64,000 bases of DNA, from the NCBI RefSeq assembly GCF_030124145.1, contig NZ_JASKMS010000002.1:310001-374000 (forward strand). Direction: 5' to 3'. The DNA is from Streptomyces sp. 378 (GTDB taxonomy: Bacteria > Actinomycetota > Actinomycetes > Streptomycetales > Streptomycetaceae). Below the pieces are notes generated by a model. The model was not told where the DNA came from and searched no databases. It saw nothing but the letters and a program-made list of their open reading frames with translations. Below are positions 1 through 8,082 of the stretch, piece by piece (position 1 is the stretch's first letter; each line of letters begins with the position of its first letter). Both the position numbers and the translations under genes were made by a program.

Positions 1-2
1 TG

Positions 3-962
3 CCGGCCGAGCACCTCGCGTGCGACCCGTCCGGTCGCCGGCTGGTTGTGACCACCGGCCTGGGCAAGAACACCGAACCGTGGTCGGACCTGCTGACGGT
101 CGTCGACCTGGCCACCGGAGAGGCCACCCGCGTCCGCACGCGGGTCGGCGAGCCGGGCGTGACGGTGCTGGGCGGCGAGGATCCCCTGGTCGTGCTGCGG
201 CACCGGGAGCCCGGCGCGCTGGCCGTGCACCGGTTCGCGGACCTCCTCGCGGCTCCGCCCGGCTGCCCTCCGGTCACGCCCCACTCGGTGCTGCCGCTGC
301 CGGACGACGGCCACGGGGACGCTCAGGAGCCCGGCGCGGGACGTGTGTTCGCGGCCACGGGCGAGGGCGTGCACCGGGCCCGGAGGGAGGGGGACGCGCT
401 GGCCGCCGAGGGGGTCATCGCGTGGGAGTCGCCCGCCCGGGGCTGGTACCTCCGGCTCGACACCCGCCGGCAGGCGCTGTGGAGCACGCTGCGCGGCGGT
501 GATCCGGACCCGCTGCGGTGGCCGGACTGGACCAACCAGGCATGGCACCACGACCTGGAAACGGGCCGCACGCTCCACACGGAACTCGGACCCGGACTCG
601 TCTTCCGGCTGGCTCTCGCCCGGCGCCACACCGCCTTCACGCGTATCCACCCCGACGGCGACGAACTGGTCCTGCTGAGCACCGACGGCATCGTCCACCG
701 CTGCCCCCTGCCCCCCATGGACGGCGCTCCGCGTCGCGGCGGCACCCCCTGGGAGGGCGTCCAGCGACGGGCGGTGGCCGCCTCACCGGGCTCCGACTGG
801 ATCGCCGTCAGCCGGGGCGGGCACGGCGAGGTGCACCTCGTCGACGCGGAGACGGGCCACGAGGCGACCCGCATCAAGCTGACCACACCCCTGCATCACG
901 GCGGCCACCTGGCACTGCGCGGCCGGAACGACGGCGCCGACGGTGATCCCGTGGGACGGTGA
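3..962 (+). CDS. Beta-propeller-like protein, 5'-truncated by window start
   Basis: The reading frame is open from the first bases of the window, so the start codon lies upstream; the first in-window GTG (position 48) falls inside a continuing repeat-like stretch and is probably not the start. About 319 residues are visible. Short beta-strand-like segments recur, with phrases such as DPSGRRLVV, LLSTDGIVHR and VHLVDAETGHE, which is typical of YncE/WD40-like propellers. It ends about 210 bp before the convergent end of an AztD-like gene, and its fold class matches the AztD propellers downstream, so a metal-related role is possible but unproven. No catalytic motif is visible. Function unknown. 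Confidence 0.6.
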   Translation, partial: PAEHLACDPSGRRLVVTTGLGKNTEPWSDLLTVVDLATGEATRVRTRVGEPGVTVLGGEDPLVVLRHREPGALAVHRFADLLAAPPGCPPVTPHSVLPLPDDGHGDAQEPGAGRVFAATGEGVHRARREGDALAAEGVIAWESPARGWYLRLDTRRQALWSTLRGGDPDPLRWPDWTNQAWHHDLETGRTLHTELGPGLVFRLALARRHTAFTRIHPDGDELVLLSTDGIVHRCPLPPMDGAPRRGGTPWEGVQRRAVAASPGSDWIAVSRGGHGEVHLVDAETGHEATRIKLTTPLHHGGHLALRGRNDGADGDPVGR

Positions 963-1175
963 CGACGTGTTCCGGACCGGCCCGGTCCACACGCCCGGAA
1001 CAACCGCACCCCGCAGGGGAGGACGACCGGCACCCCGCACCCCGGCCCGACGGCGGGATGGGCCGGCATCCGGGCGCCATGGTCCCGGCAGCGCCCTGGG
1101 CAGCGGCGCGCCCCCGTCGGCGCGGCCGGAAAGCCGCGGCGGCGAGGGCACGAGGGCGTAGCGGACAGGAGGCGG

Positions 1176-2381
1176 TCAGTGACCGGAGACGACGCCCGAC
1201 AGCTCGTTGGTGCTCTCCGGCAGGGTGACGGAGGTGATCTTCTTCCCCGTCTCCAGGTCGATGGCGTGCAGGCCCTTCTTGCTGGGCTCGGAGACATACG
1301 CGATGTGGTCGCGGACGAACAGGGTCGGCCGGGCCTGCTGCCAGTCCAGCGGCTCCTGCCACTCCCCCACGGCGGGGATCTTCTTCTCGACCTTGCCGGT
1401 GTTCTGGTCGATGACATGGATGGCGCCGTCGGTGCCGAGGACCAGGGCCTCCCCGTGCGGGCCGCGGGCCAGTGAGCGGAAGGAGTAGCTGGTGCCCAGG
1501 TCCACCAGGCGCAGCTTCTTCTTCTCGGTGTCGATGAGGGAGACGCGGGTGGGCCGCTCCAACTCGGCCTCCGGGTCGGTCTTGTAGTCGCCCAGCAGGA
1601 TCGGCGAGGTGTCGCTCCCGGCCTGGTTGCCGATGCGGCCGTAGTCGTCGGGGGCGTCGATCTTGGTGAACTTTCCGTCCTTGTAGATCAGGATGCCGTC
1701 CTCGCAGCCGATGCCGATGGCTTCGTTCTCGGCGGCCGCCTCGCCGTGGACACCGGGGCAGTCCTCGTTGCGCGCGATCTCCTTGTTGTTCTTGTCCAGT
1801 ACCAGCGCGCCGGTGCGCTTCTCCTCGGTGCCCAGGGTGCTGAGGAGTGTGCCGTCGGCCAGTTCGATGGCGACACCGTGGTGCGGCTCGGCGGAGGTGT
1901 AGGTGCGTCCTTCCGGCTTCTTGCCGCTGCCCAGGTCCGCGGGGTCGAAGACGTTGACCTCTCCGGTGCCGTCGGTGAAGAGCACGGTCCTGCCCGCGTG
2001 ACGTACGACGTGGCCGGGCTTGGCACCCTCGTACACGATGTCGGTGAGGGTCTGCCCGGTGGCGTTCAGGACGCGGAAGCCGGCGTCGGTGGAGACGACG
2101 ACGTGGTCCTCGTCACCCGCCGGGTTGACCCGGTTGAAGCCGGGGAGCTCGAAGGTCTCGGCCGTCTTGAGGCTCTTGCCGTCCAGGATGTAGAGGCCGC
2201 CGTCGAAGGTGGCGACCAGCGGGTCCTTGACCGCGGCGGCCTTGGCGCCCGGGGCGTTCTTCGCCCTCGTGTCGGAGGAGGACTTGGAGGAGTCCTCCCC
2301 TCCGCAGGCGGTCAGAACCGTGGACACCGCCAGGGCGAGTGCCGTGCCCGTGAGAGCTCTGTTGCGTATCGACTTGTTCAT
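1176..2381 (-). CDS. AztD-like beta-propeller lipoprotein (second paralogue)
   Basis: 401 residues with a lipoprotein signal peptide; the lipobox ends at Cys26 (VLTAC followed by GGED). The mature part is made of repeated four-strand-like units (for example LYILDGKSLKTAETFELPG and IHVIDQNTGKVEKKIP), the pattern of a seven-bladed propeller. In AztABCD systems the AztD propeller is an extracytoplasmic metallochaperone that hands zinc to AztC. This copy lacks the His-rich HGDHxHYY loop of its neighbour but keeps an EPHHGVA segment, so it may have a different metal affinity. It is the last gene of the minus-strand azt operon, 87 bp after aztC, with an AAGGA-type ribosome-binding site before ATG. 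Assignment rests on fold pattern and context. Confidence 0.75.
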   Translation of the reverse strand: MNKSIRNRALTGTALALAVSTVLTACGGEDSSKSSSDTRAKNAPGAKAAAVKDPLVATFDGGLYILDGKSLKTAETFELPGFNRVNPAGDEDHVVVSTDAGFRVLNATGQTLTDIVYEGAKPGHVVRHAGRTVLFTDGTGEVNVFDPADLGSGKKPEGRTYTSAEPHHGVAIELADGTLLSTLGTEEKRTGALVLDKNNKEIARNEDCPGVHGEAAAENEAIGIGCEDGILIYKDGKFTKIDAPDDYGRIGNQAGSDTSPILLGDYKTDPEAELERPTRVSLIDTEKKKLRLVDLGTSYSFRSLARGPHGEALVLGTDGAIHVIDQNTGKVEKKIPAVGEWQEPLDWQQARPTLFVRDHIAYVSEPSKKGLHAIDLETGKKITSVTLPESTNELSGVVSGH

Positions 2382-2468
2382 CGGTGTGTTCCTTTCCGCG
2401 CCGCTCGGTGGCGGCAGTGACGTGGAGCTGATGGCTCGTCAGCCGGTCGTGACAGGGGGCCCGGAGGA

Positions 2469-3446
2469 TCAGTCGCCGGTCAGGCCGTCGACCAGGGCGG
2501 TGGTGTTGGCGCGCATCATCCGCAGATAGGTGTCGGCGCCCTCACCCTCGGCGGTCAGCGACTCGGAGTAGAGCTCGACGACCTGGACCCGGCCGCCCAA
2601 CTCCGCACGCAGCACCTCGGCGAGCCGTCGGGGCTGGGAGGAGTCGGCGAAGACGGTGTGTACGTCCGCCCGTTCCATCGCCTCGGTGAGGGAGCGGAGA
2701 TCCGAGGAGCTGGGCGAGGCCAGCGTGGTGCCGCTCGGGATGACCGCGCCGATCACCCGGAAGCCGAAGCGGTCGGCGAGGTATCCGAAGACGTGATGGT
2801 TGGTGACCAGGGCCCGCTTGCCCTCGGGAACGCGGTCGAAGGACTTCTCCATCCAGGCGGTCAGGCCGGTGAGTTCTTCGGCGTAGCGGTCGGCGTTGGC
2901 GCGTATCGTGCCGGCGTCCACGCCGTCGACGTGCTCGATGACCTGATGGGCTATCAGTCCGGTGGCCTTGCGCACCCGGTCGGGGTCGGTCCAGAAGTGC
3001 GGGTCGGGGCGCCCATCCTCACTGCGGGGACCGCCGTCGTCGGCCGCGTGGAAGGTGAGCGGGTCGGCCGCCTCGCCGGCCGCGAAGGTGGCGACACCGG
3101 ACTCGCGGGCGGCCTCCACATGCCGGAGTACGTTCTCCTCCAGCCCCAGACCGTTGTAGACGACCAGGTCGGCCCGTTCCAGTTCGGCGGCCTGCACCGC
3201 CGACAGGCCGAAGGAGTGCGGGTCGGCGTTGGGCTTCATCAGAACGGTGACGTCGGCCTGGTCACCGACGATCTCCCGGGTGACGTCGCCGAGGATGTTG
3301 GTCGTGACGACGATGCCGGGCCGGTCGCCGTCGGTGGTGCACGCCGTCGCGGTCGCGGCGGCGACGAGGGCGAGCAGGCCCACGATCAGACTGCGCAGCC
3401 GCGCGATCCCCACCCTCGCGCGCTGCCTCGCCTCGGTCCGGCTCAT
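2469..3446 (-). CDS. aztC: Zinc ABC transporter substrate-binding lipoprotein AztC
   Basis: 325 residues. This is a cluster A-I (ZnuA/TroA) binding protein that captures zinc outside the membrane for the AztB/AztA importer. A signal peptide ends in a lipobox (TATAC). The expected metal ligands are all visible: His in DPHSFG, His in DPHFWTDP, His in TNHHVFGYLA and Asp in VFADSSQP. The flexible histidine loop of E. coli ZnuA is reduced to a short acidic segment before DPHFW. The ATG at 3446 overlaps the stop of the upstream aztD by 4 bp (ATGA), which indicates translational coupling and decides the start; the open frame continues far upstream but is a shadow there. Confidence 0.9.
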   Translation of the reverse strand: MSRTEARQRARVGIARLRSLIVGLLALVAAATATACTTDGDRPGIVVTTNILGDVTREIVGDQADVTVLMKPNADPHSFGLSAVQAAELERADLVVYNGLGLEENVLRHVEAARESGVATFAAGEAADPLTFHAADDGGPRSEDGRPDPHFWTDPDRVRKATGLIAHQVIEHVDGVDAGTIRANADRYAEELTGLTAWMEKSFDRVPEGKRALVTNHHVFGYLADRFGFRVIGAVIPSGTTLASPSSSDLRSLTEAMERADVHTVFADSSQPRRLAEVLRAELGGRVQVVELYSESLTAEGEGADTYLRMMRANTTALVDGLTGD

Positions 3447-4678
3447 CGTCCGGTCTCCGCCATGAGAACCGGCTTGACGTCCAGGTCGAAGGAGCGCGCG
3501 ATGCGCAGGCCGTCGTTGTAGTCGATTTCGAACACCTTCTTGCCTTCGGGGTCGTTGACGTAGGCGCGGCTGCGGTCCACCTCGATCACGGGGGCGTTGC
3601 CGTCGGCGCCTGCCCTCTTCCCCCCGGTCAGCAACGGCTTGGTCCGCGCGGTCCGCTTTCCGGTGGCGATGTCGTAGCCGTGCAGCGAGCCGTCGGATTC
3701 CAGGACGAGCAGCGGGGAGCCCTCTCCGGCTGTGTTGGCGGCGACGACCGGACCGGTGTCGACCCGGGTCCAGGTCCGCTCGGTGACGTCGAGGACCCAT
3801 ACGGCGTCGCTTCCGGCCGGGGCGGTGAGGGTGTCGCTGCCGGGCCGCTGGCGGAAGGAGGTGGCCCGCTCCCGCGCCGGGACGTCCTTTCCGTAGGGAA
3901 CCTCCTCGACGGTGAAGGCGCCGTCCTCGGTCCGGACGAGCAGGGCACCACCGGCGCAGCCCAGGATCACGCCCCGCCGGGTGACGGCGTCTCCCCGGGG
4001 CTGCTCGCACTCCACGTCCGGGGCGGCGACGCGTTCGCCCTTGCGGTCGAGGACGACGAGCTCGGTGGTGCCGCCCTTGTCGGAGAAGGCGAGCAGGTGT
4101 TCCTCGTACGGCACGACAGCGCCGGTGTAGGTGCCCGGCAGCGTCCGGGGGGACGCGATCCTGCCCTTCTCCAGCTTGCCGCGGTCGTAGAGGAGGGTGC
4201 GACCGCCCTCGTCGGTCACCGCGGTCACGGCGGCATCGCCGCGTACCTGCGCGCGGCTGCGCGCGGGAAGTTCGCCCACGTCGCGTACCGCCGCGCTGTA
4301 GTAGTGGACATGGTCCCCGTGGTCCACCATCCAGGCGCCGCTGTCGAGCACATGGATACCGCCGGACGCGTGGAGGTAGCCGAACCTGCCGTCCGTTCCG
4401 ATCCGGACGGCGCCTTTCACCTGAGCGGTGGTGTGCACCTTGCCGGTGATGAGGTCGAGAACCCTGGTGCTGCCGCTGCCGGGGTCGTTCAGCAGGAGCC
4501 GGGACTGCTGCTCGGCGGCCTCCTGCGCCCCCTCGACGTACCCGTGCGGAGTGGCGGAGGGGGAACTCGCCGCAGAGCGGGAGCCGTCGGCCTTGTCCGC
4601 CGCGCAGCCCGTGCCGAGCAGCGCGGCGAGTGTCAGTGCGGCCGAAGCCCAGGGAGTGACGTTTCTGCTGACCGTCAT
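3443..4678 (-). CDS. aztD: Zinc metallochaperone AztD, beta-propeller lipoprotein
   Basis: 411 residues with a lipobox at Cys25 (LLGTGC). After a short linker the protein consists of repeated propeller-blade segments. A loop at about residues 117-127 (MVDHGDHVHYY) carries His120, His123 and His125 and is the best zinc-site candidate, resembling the His/Asp loop of characterised AztD proteins. In such systems AztD is a periplasmic or surface chaperone that delivers zinc directly to AztC. It sits between aztB (21 bp upstream) and aztC (4 bp overlap), which supports joint expression and function. Regulation is probably by Zur through the box in front of aztB. Confidence 0.85.
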   Translation of the reverse strand: MTVSRNVTPWASAALTLAALLGTGCAADKADGSRSAASSPSATPHGYVEGAQEAAEQQSRLLLNDPGSGSTRVLDLITGKVHTTAQVKGAVRIGTDGRFGYLHASGGIHVLDSGAWMVDHGDHVHYYSAAVRDVGELPARSRAQVRGDAAVTAVTDEGGRTLLYDRGKLEKGRIASPRTLPGTYTGAVVPYEEHLLAFSDKGGTTELVVLDRKGERVAAPDVECEQPRGDAVTRRGVILGCAGGALLVRTEDGAFTVEEVPYGKDVPARERATSFRQRPGSDTLTAPAGSDAVWVLDVTERTWTRVDTGPVVAANTAGEGSPLLVLESDGSLHGYDIATGKRTARTKPLLTGGKRAGADGNAPVIEVDRSRAYVNDPEGKKVFEIDYNDGLRIARSFDLDVKPVLMAETGR

Positions 4679-4699
4679 GACGATCGCCTCTGGCTTCTT

Positions 4700-5560
4700 T
4701 CAGTTGACTTCGAGTACGGGAGCGGCGGCGGGGGCATGGCGCGCACGGCGTTGAAGCAGCCCGGACACCGCGTGGGAGAGGAAGAACAGGCTCACCGCGA
4801 GGGCCGCGACGGTCGCGCCGGCGGCGGTGCTCAGATGCCAGGACAGCAGCAGGCCGCCGAATGTGGCGGTGGCTCCGAGGACGGCGGCGAGGGCCATGAC
4901 CCCGCGCACGCTGCGGGCCCAGGGCAGCGCGGCCGCCGGCGGTGCGATGAGCAGTCCGAGGACGAGCAGCGTTCCCACGATGTGGAACGAGGCGACGATC
5001 GCCAGCCCGAGCAGGCCGAGCAGAACCGCGTGGGCCAGACGCGGCCGCAGCCCCAGGGTCTGGGCCTTACGCGCGTCGAACGTCAGGGCCAGGAAGGCTC
5101 GGTGGCCGAGGATCGACACCACCAGCGCCGCGAGCAACGCCGTCGCGAGCACGAGGAGGTCCTGCTGCCGGACGGCGAGGACGTCACCGAAGAGGAAGCC
5201 GGTCAGGTCGACCGCGAAGGACTGCGAGCGCGAGACGATGATCACACCGAGCGAGAGCATGCCGACGAAGAGCAGTCCGATGCCGGTGTCCTGGGACAGC
5301 CTCGGTGTACGGCCCAGCGCGGTGACGCCGGCCGTCATGACGGCGGCGCTGACCACCGCGCCCACCATCAGGTTCCCGCCGAACAGCGCGGCCAGCGCGA
5401 CACCCGGCAGCAGCCCGTGCGACATGGCGTCCCCCAGGAAGGCCATCCCCCTGAGGACCACCCAGGTGCCCGCCAGCGCACAGATCGCGGAGACGAGAAC
5501 GCCGCCCCACAGGGCCCGCTGCACGAAGGTCACCTCGAAGGGGGCCGTCAACCATTCCAT
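4700..5560 (-). CDS. aztB: Zinc ABC transporter permease AztB (ZnuB family)
   Basis: 286 residues, almost entirely hydrophobic with eight or nine predicted membrane segments, as in the ABC-3 family of zinc/manganese permeases. Family landmarks include RGMAFLGDAMSHGLLPGVALA near the N terminus, the cytoplasmic segment FDARKAQTLGL that contacts the ATPase, and the GTLLVLGLLIAPPAAA helix. It would form the membrane channel for AztC-delivered zinc, powered by AztA, which is encoded divergently 24 bp away. It is the first gene of the minus-strand unit. The start is ATG at 5560; the upstream space is very short and contains the Zur-like box. Confidence 0.92.
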   Translation of the reverse strand: MEWLTAPFEVTFVQRALWGGVLVSAICALAGTWVVLRGMAFLGDAMSHGLLPGVALAALFGGNLMVGAVVSAAVMTAGVTALGRTPRLSQDTGIGLLFVGMLSLGVIIVSRSQSFAVDLTGFLFGDVLAVRQQDLLVLATALLAALVVSILGHRAFLALTFDARKAQTLGLRPRLAHAVLLGLLGLAIVASFHIVGTLLVLGLLIAPPAAALPWARSVRGVMALAAVLGATATFGGLLLSWHLSTAAGATVAALAVSLFFLSHAVSGLLQRRARHAPAAAPVLEVN

Positions 5561-5576
5561 GGCCGCGACATTACAA

Positions 5577-5591
5577 TGAAAATCATGTTCA
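5577..5591. promoter_or_regulatory. Zur-like box between aztB and aztA
   Basis: The 15-bp sequence TGAAAATCATGTTCA is an almost perfect inverted repeat and differs at one position from the Streptomyces Zur consensus as I know it (TGAAAATCATTTTCA). It lies between the divergent starts of aztB and aztA and overlaps both candidate ATG codons of aztA. A Zur dimer here could repress both transcription units when zinc is plentiful. Confidence 0.8.
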
Positions 5592-6319
5592 ACAAACCGC
5601 CCCTCTCACCCGCCCCGCCCCGAGAGCGGACCGCTCACACCCGCTTCCGCGGGCTGTGCGCCGGCTATCCAGGGCGCCCAGTGCTCCATCAAGTCAGCGC
5701 GGACATACCCGCGTTGGCCACGACAGTGCTCGTCGGCGCGAACGGCAGCGGCAAGTCGACCCTGCTCGGCGTGCTCGCCGGTGTGATCAAGCCGACATCC
5801 GGCGATCTCCACCACGACGGAGACCGGCCGCCCGCCTTCGTGCCGCAGCGCGGAGCCGTCGGCGACACCCTGCCGCTCACCGTCCGGCAGACCGTGGAGA
5901 TGGGGCGCTGGGTCGAGCGCGGCCCGTGGCGCCGGCTGACCCGCCAGGACCACACGACCGTGGACGCCGCGCTCGACCGGCTCGGTATCCGGGACCTCGC
6001 CTCCCGTCAACTGGGCGAGCTGTCGGGTGGGCAGCGCCAACGCGCGCTCATCGCGCAGGGGTTGGCGCAGGCATCGGACCTGCTGCTCCTCGACGAGCCG
6101 ACCACAGGCCTGGACCCGGAGGCGCGGGAGCGCATCGGGGCGCTGCTGACCGACCTCGTCGCGGACGGGGTGACGGTCGTCCAGGCCACGCACGACCTGG
6201 AGGCCGCGCGCACGGCGGACGCATGCCTCCTGCTCCAGGACGGACGTCTCGCCGGACAGGGGCATCCGGACCAGGTCCTCACCACGTCGGCGCTGGCCCG
6301 CGTCTGGCAACCCCTCTGA
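5585..6319 (+). CDS. aztA: Zinc ABC transporter ATP-binding protein AztA
   Basis: 244 residues if started at the ATG at 5585; an in-frame ATG at 5576 would add three. Walker A is GANGSGKST, the Q-loop lies near FVPQRG, the signature is ELSGGQRQR, Walker B is LLLLDEPTTGLD and the H-loop is ATHD, so the ATPase looks fully active. It would drive AztB and is the only azt gene on this strand, divergent from the rest of the operon. No Shine-Dalgarno sequence precedes either ATG and the Zur box covers the start, so the mRNA may be leaderless. A 14-bp hairpin about 65 bp after the stop probably ends the transcript. Confidence 0.9.
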   Translation: MFNKPPLSPAPPRERTAHTRFRGLCAGYPGRPVLHQVSADIPALATTVLVGANGSGKSTLLGVLAGVIKPTSGDLHHDGDRPPAFVPQRGAVGDTLPLTVRQTVEMGRWVERGPWRRLTRQDHTTVDAALDRLGIRDLASRQLGELSGGQRQRALIAQGLAQASDLLLLDEPTTGLDPEARERIGALLTDLVADGVTVVQATHDLEAARTADACLLLQDGRLAGQGHPDQVLTTSALARVWQPL

Positions 6320-6384
6320 GACGCGGCGGCGCACACCACCACTTCGACGAGGCCGGGATCGCCGGCCGACACCCGGGGCCGAGA

Positions 6385-6424
6385 CTCCTCATGGCCCGCT
6401 GCGGGCACGCCGGGCCATGAGGAG
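6385..6424 (+). terminator. Hairpin terminator after aztA
   Basis: A perfect 14-bp inverted repeat (CTCCTCATGGCCCG at 6385-6398, complement at 6411-6424) with a 12-nt loop lies 65 bp after aztA. There is no clear U-tract, as usual for Streptomyces terminators. Confidence 0.7.
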
Positions 6425-6825
6425 ACTCCCGCCCGGCCCCCACCGGGACGCTCTCTGGATCAAGGGCTGCCGCATCCACCGTGTCGGCCGGTGGGTTCGA
6501 GGTCCCAGCCGGGTTCTCCGGCTCCCACCCGCCCGGCTCCGCCTTCTTCAACCGTCGGACGGTCTCGCCACCCCCGTGCGCCCGGAGTGCCGTGAAGGCC
6601 AGGTGGTCCGCCGTGGACGTCGCCTGTGCGGCGCGCCCCCGCACCAGCGCGGCGCCTTCCGCGCACGGTGCACCCGCCCGGCCGGACGATCCGCACCAAG
6701 GAACGCGCGCCCCGTCACCCAACACATACGTACATCGCTATATGTTAATGTCGCTATGCACGGTCGGCGGAACCCATGTCTCGGCCGAGCAGGAACGCGA
6801 CCCACCGCACGATCAGGAGCACGAG
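6425..6825. other. Non-coding stretch with candidate metal-responsive operator
   Basis: No gene is supported between the aztA terminator and the His-rich gene; the open frames here lack start sites and recognisable products. The last 100 bp are AT-rich for this genome. They hold two direct copies of TCGCTAT (6735-6741 and 6751-6757) around ATGTTAATG, which includes a plausible -10-like region. A similar stretch, GCTAATGTGCGCATATG, precedes the arsR gene, so this is a candidate operator for the ArsR-family repressor. Confidence 0.4.
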
Positions 6826-7128
6826 ATGACCAGCGCCACCGAGCACCGCACGCACGACGACCACACCCACACCCACGGCGAGGGCTGCGGGCATGTCGCC
6901 ATCCCGCACGGCGACCACACCGACTTCGCGCACGACGGTCACCTCCACCGGAACCACGACGGCCACGTCGACGAGTGTGCGAGCACCGGCCACGCCCCCC
7001 ACGAGGGTCACGACCACCAGCACAGCGAGAGCTGCGGGCATGTGGCCATCCCCCACGAGGACCACGTCGACTACGTGCACGACGGCCACCGTCACGCGGC
7101 GCACGAGGGACACTGGGACGATCACTGA
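6826..7128 (+). CDS. Histidine-rich metal-binding protein (27 His in 100 residues)
   Basis: 100 residues, no signal peptide and no membrane segment, so probably cytosolic. It contains 27 histidines and 3 cysteines plus many Asp/Glu. Two modules of about 27 residues (21-47 and 70-96) both begin CGHVAIPH and are identical at 19 of 27 positions, so the protein arose by internal duplication. It most likely buffers or ferries zinc (or nickel/cobalt). The ATG at 6826 is preceded by CAGGAGCACGAG, a good ribosome-binding site; the longer open frame upstream is not His-rich and is not used. The ArsR regulator follows 61 bp downstream, and both lie between two zinc importers. Confidence 0.8.
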   Translation: MTSATEHRTHDDHTHTHGEGCGHVAIPHGDHTDFAHDGHLHRNHDGHVDECASTGHAPHEGHDHQHSESCGHVAIPHEDHVDYVHDGHRHAAHEGHWDDH

Positions 7129-7158
7129 GTCGGCTTGCGGGGCGGCGCCAAGGAAACC

Positions 7159-7171
7159 GGCAATCATTGCC
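7159..7171. promoter_or_regulatory. Inverted repeat upstream of arsR
   Basis: GGCAATCATTGCC is a perfect 6-1-6 palindrome 18 bp before the arsR start. It shares the half-site GGCAAT-ATT with the Zur-like box before znuA, so it may be bound by Zur or by the ArsR protein itself. The binding factor is inferred. Confidence 0.45.
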
Positions 7172-7189
7172 ACTTGCTAATGTGCGCAT

Positions 7190-7504
7190 ATGACGACCAC
7201 TCCTCCAGCGACCCCTTCCGAGGAACCGATGCGGGCCCTCTTGGCGGCCAGTGACCTCCTGAAGGCGCTGGCCTCCCCCGTCCGCCTCGGCATCGTGCGC
7301 GAACTCTCGGACGGCGAGAAGTACGTCCACGAACTGGTCGCCGCCCTCGGAGTGAGTCAGCCTCTGGTGTCGCAGCACCTGAGGGTGCTGCGCACCTCGC
7401 GCATCGTGACCGCACACCGTCAGGCACGGGAGATCCGGTACGGCCTCACCGACGACCACGTCGCGCACATCGTGCTGGACGCCATCCGGCACGCACAGGA
7501 GTAG
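7190..7504 (+). CDS. ArsR/SmtB-family metal-responsive repressor
   Basis: 104 residues. A winged helix-turn-helix covers about residues 20-90: LLKALASPVRLGIVRELSDGE, then VHELVAALGVSQPLVSQHL as the recognition helix region, then the wing. The C-terminal helix has DDHVAHIVLDAIRH, with His/Asp residues in the position of the alpha5 zinc site of SmtB/CzrA/KmtR-type sensors. It would release DNA when zinc rises. It lies between the His-rich protein and a znuACB importer, so it probably controls one or both. The start at ATG 7190 has no obvious ribosome-binding site; a leaderless mRNA is possible. Confidence 0.88.
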   Translation: MTTTPPATPSEEPMRALLAASDLLKALASPVRLGIVRELSDGEKYVHELVAALGVSQPLVSQHLRVLRTSRIVTAHRQAREIRYGLTDDHVAHIVLDAIRHAQE

Positions 7505-8082
7505 CCCGGCCTGTCCCTGATCCGGCACCCCTGCGATGCGGCCAACGCGGGCTTCCTGTCGACCCCGGGAGTTCGGGCCTCGGTCGAGACGGGCCACTTG
7601 CCGCGGGCCGGGCCCCCGCGCACAGCCGGGCGGGCAGTGCGCCGTCGTCCGCGTTCCGGCCCTCGGCCCGGCGCCGACCATCTCCGCGCCGGCCTCGGTG
7701 ACGAGCGGACCCAGGCGTATGACATCCCGGCGGGCTTTCGGCCCGGTGTGCACGGCTGGTCGGCCCCGTACAGCCCATGACCTCGGCGGCGGCAGCGCAG
7801 GATCGCCCCCAGGCAGCCGGTGGAGACCATGACCTGCCGGAGAGAGCCCCGGACGGTGCGCCGCCCGAGGGGCCTGATCGGCCAGGGCCTGAGGCACCCG
7901 CCCCTGCCGCACAGGCAGCCGCCACGTCAAGCCTTGGCAATGATTTTCACATCGATCAGATTCAGCCATGGTCCTGACATTCGTTTCCATCTAGCGTGGG
8001 TAAGTAACCGGCTTCGACCGACTGATCCGATCTCGCCTGATCTGTCGGGAAAACTCCCTTTACCACCCGCCCTGGAGGACCC
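7505..8082. other. 578-bp intergenic region with zinc-regulated promoter
   Basis: No open frame here has convincing codon use or a recognisable product. The last 150 bp are AT-richer and carry the znuA promoter: a strong Zur-like box at 7935-7949 and a weaker 15-bp match, TGACATTCGTTTCCA, at 7975-7989. I see nothing identifiable in 7505-7930. Confidence 0.5.
7935..7949. promoter_or_regulatory. Zur-like box upstream of znuA
   Basis: TGGCAATGATTTTCA reads TGAAAATCATTGCCA on the other strand and matches 13 of 15 positions of the Streptomyces Zur consensus. It lies 134 bp before the znuA start, in a suitable place to repress the znuACB operon under zinc repletion. Confidence 0.75.

Noticed and set aside
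3680..5575. Plus-strand frame joined upstream of aztA
   Set aside because: It runs opposite aztD and aztB and has no recognisable domain; only the part after 5576 is AztA.
7505..7930. Possible gene upstream of znuA on the minus strand
   Set aside because: Open frames overlap each other without consistent codon bias or start signals, and the translations are unrecognisable.
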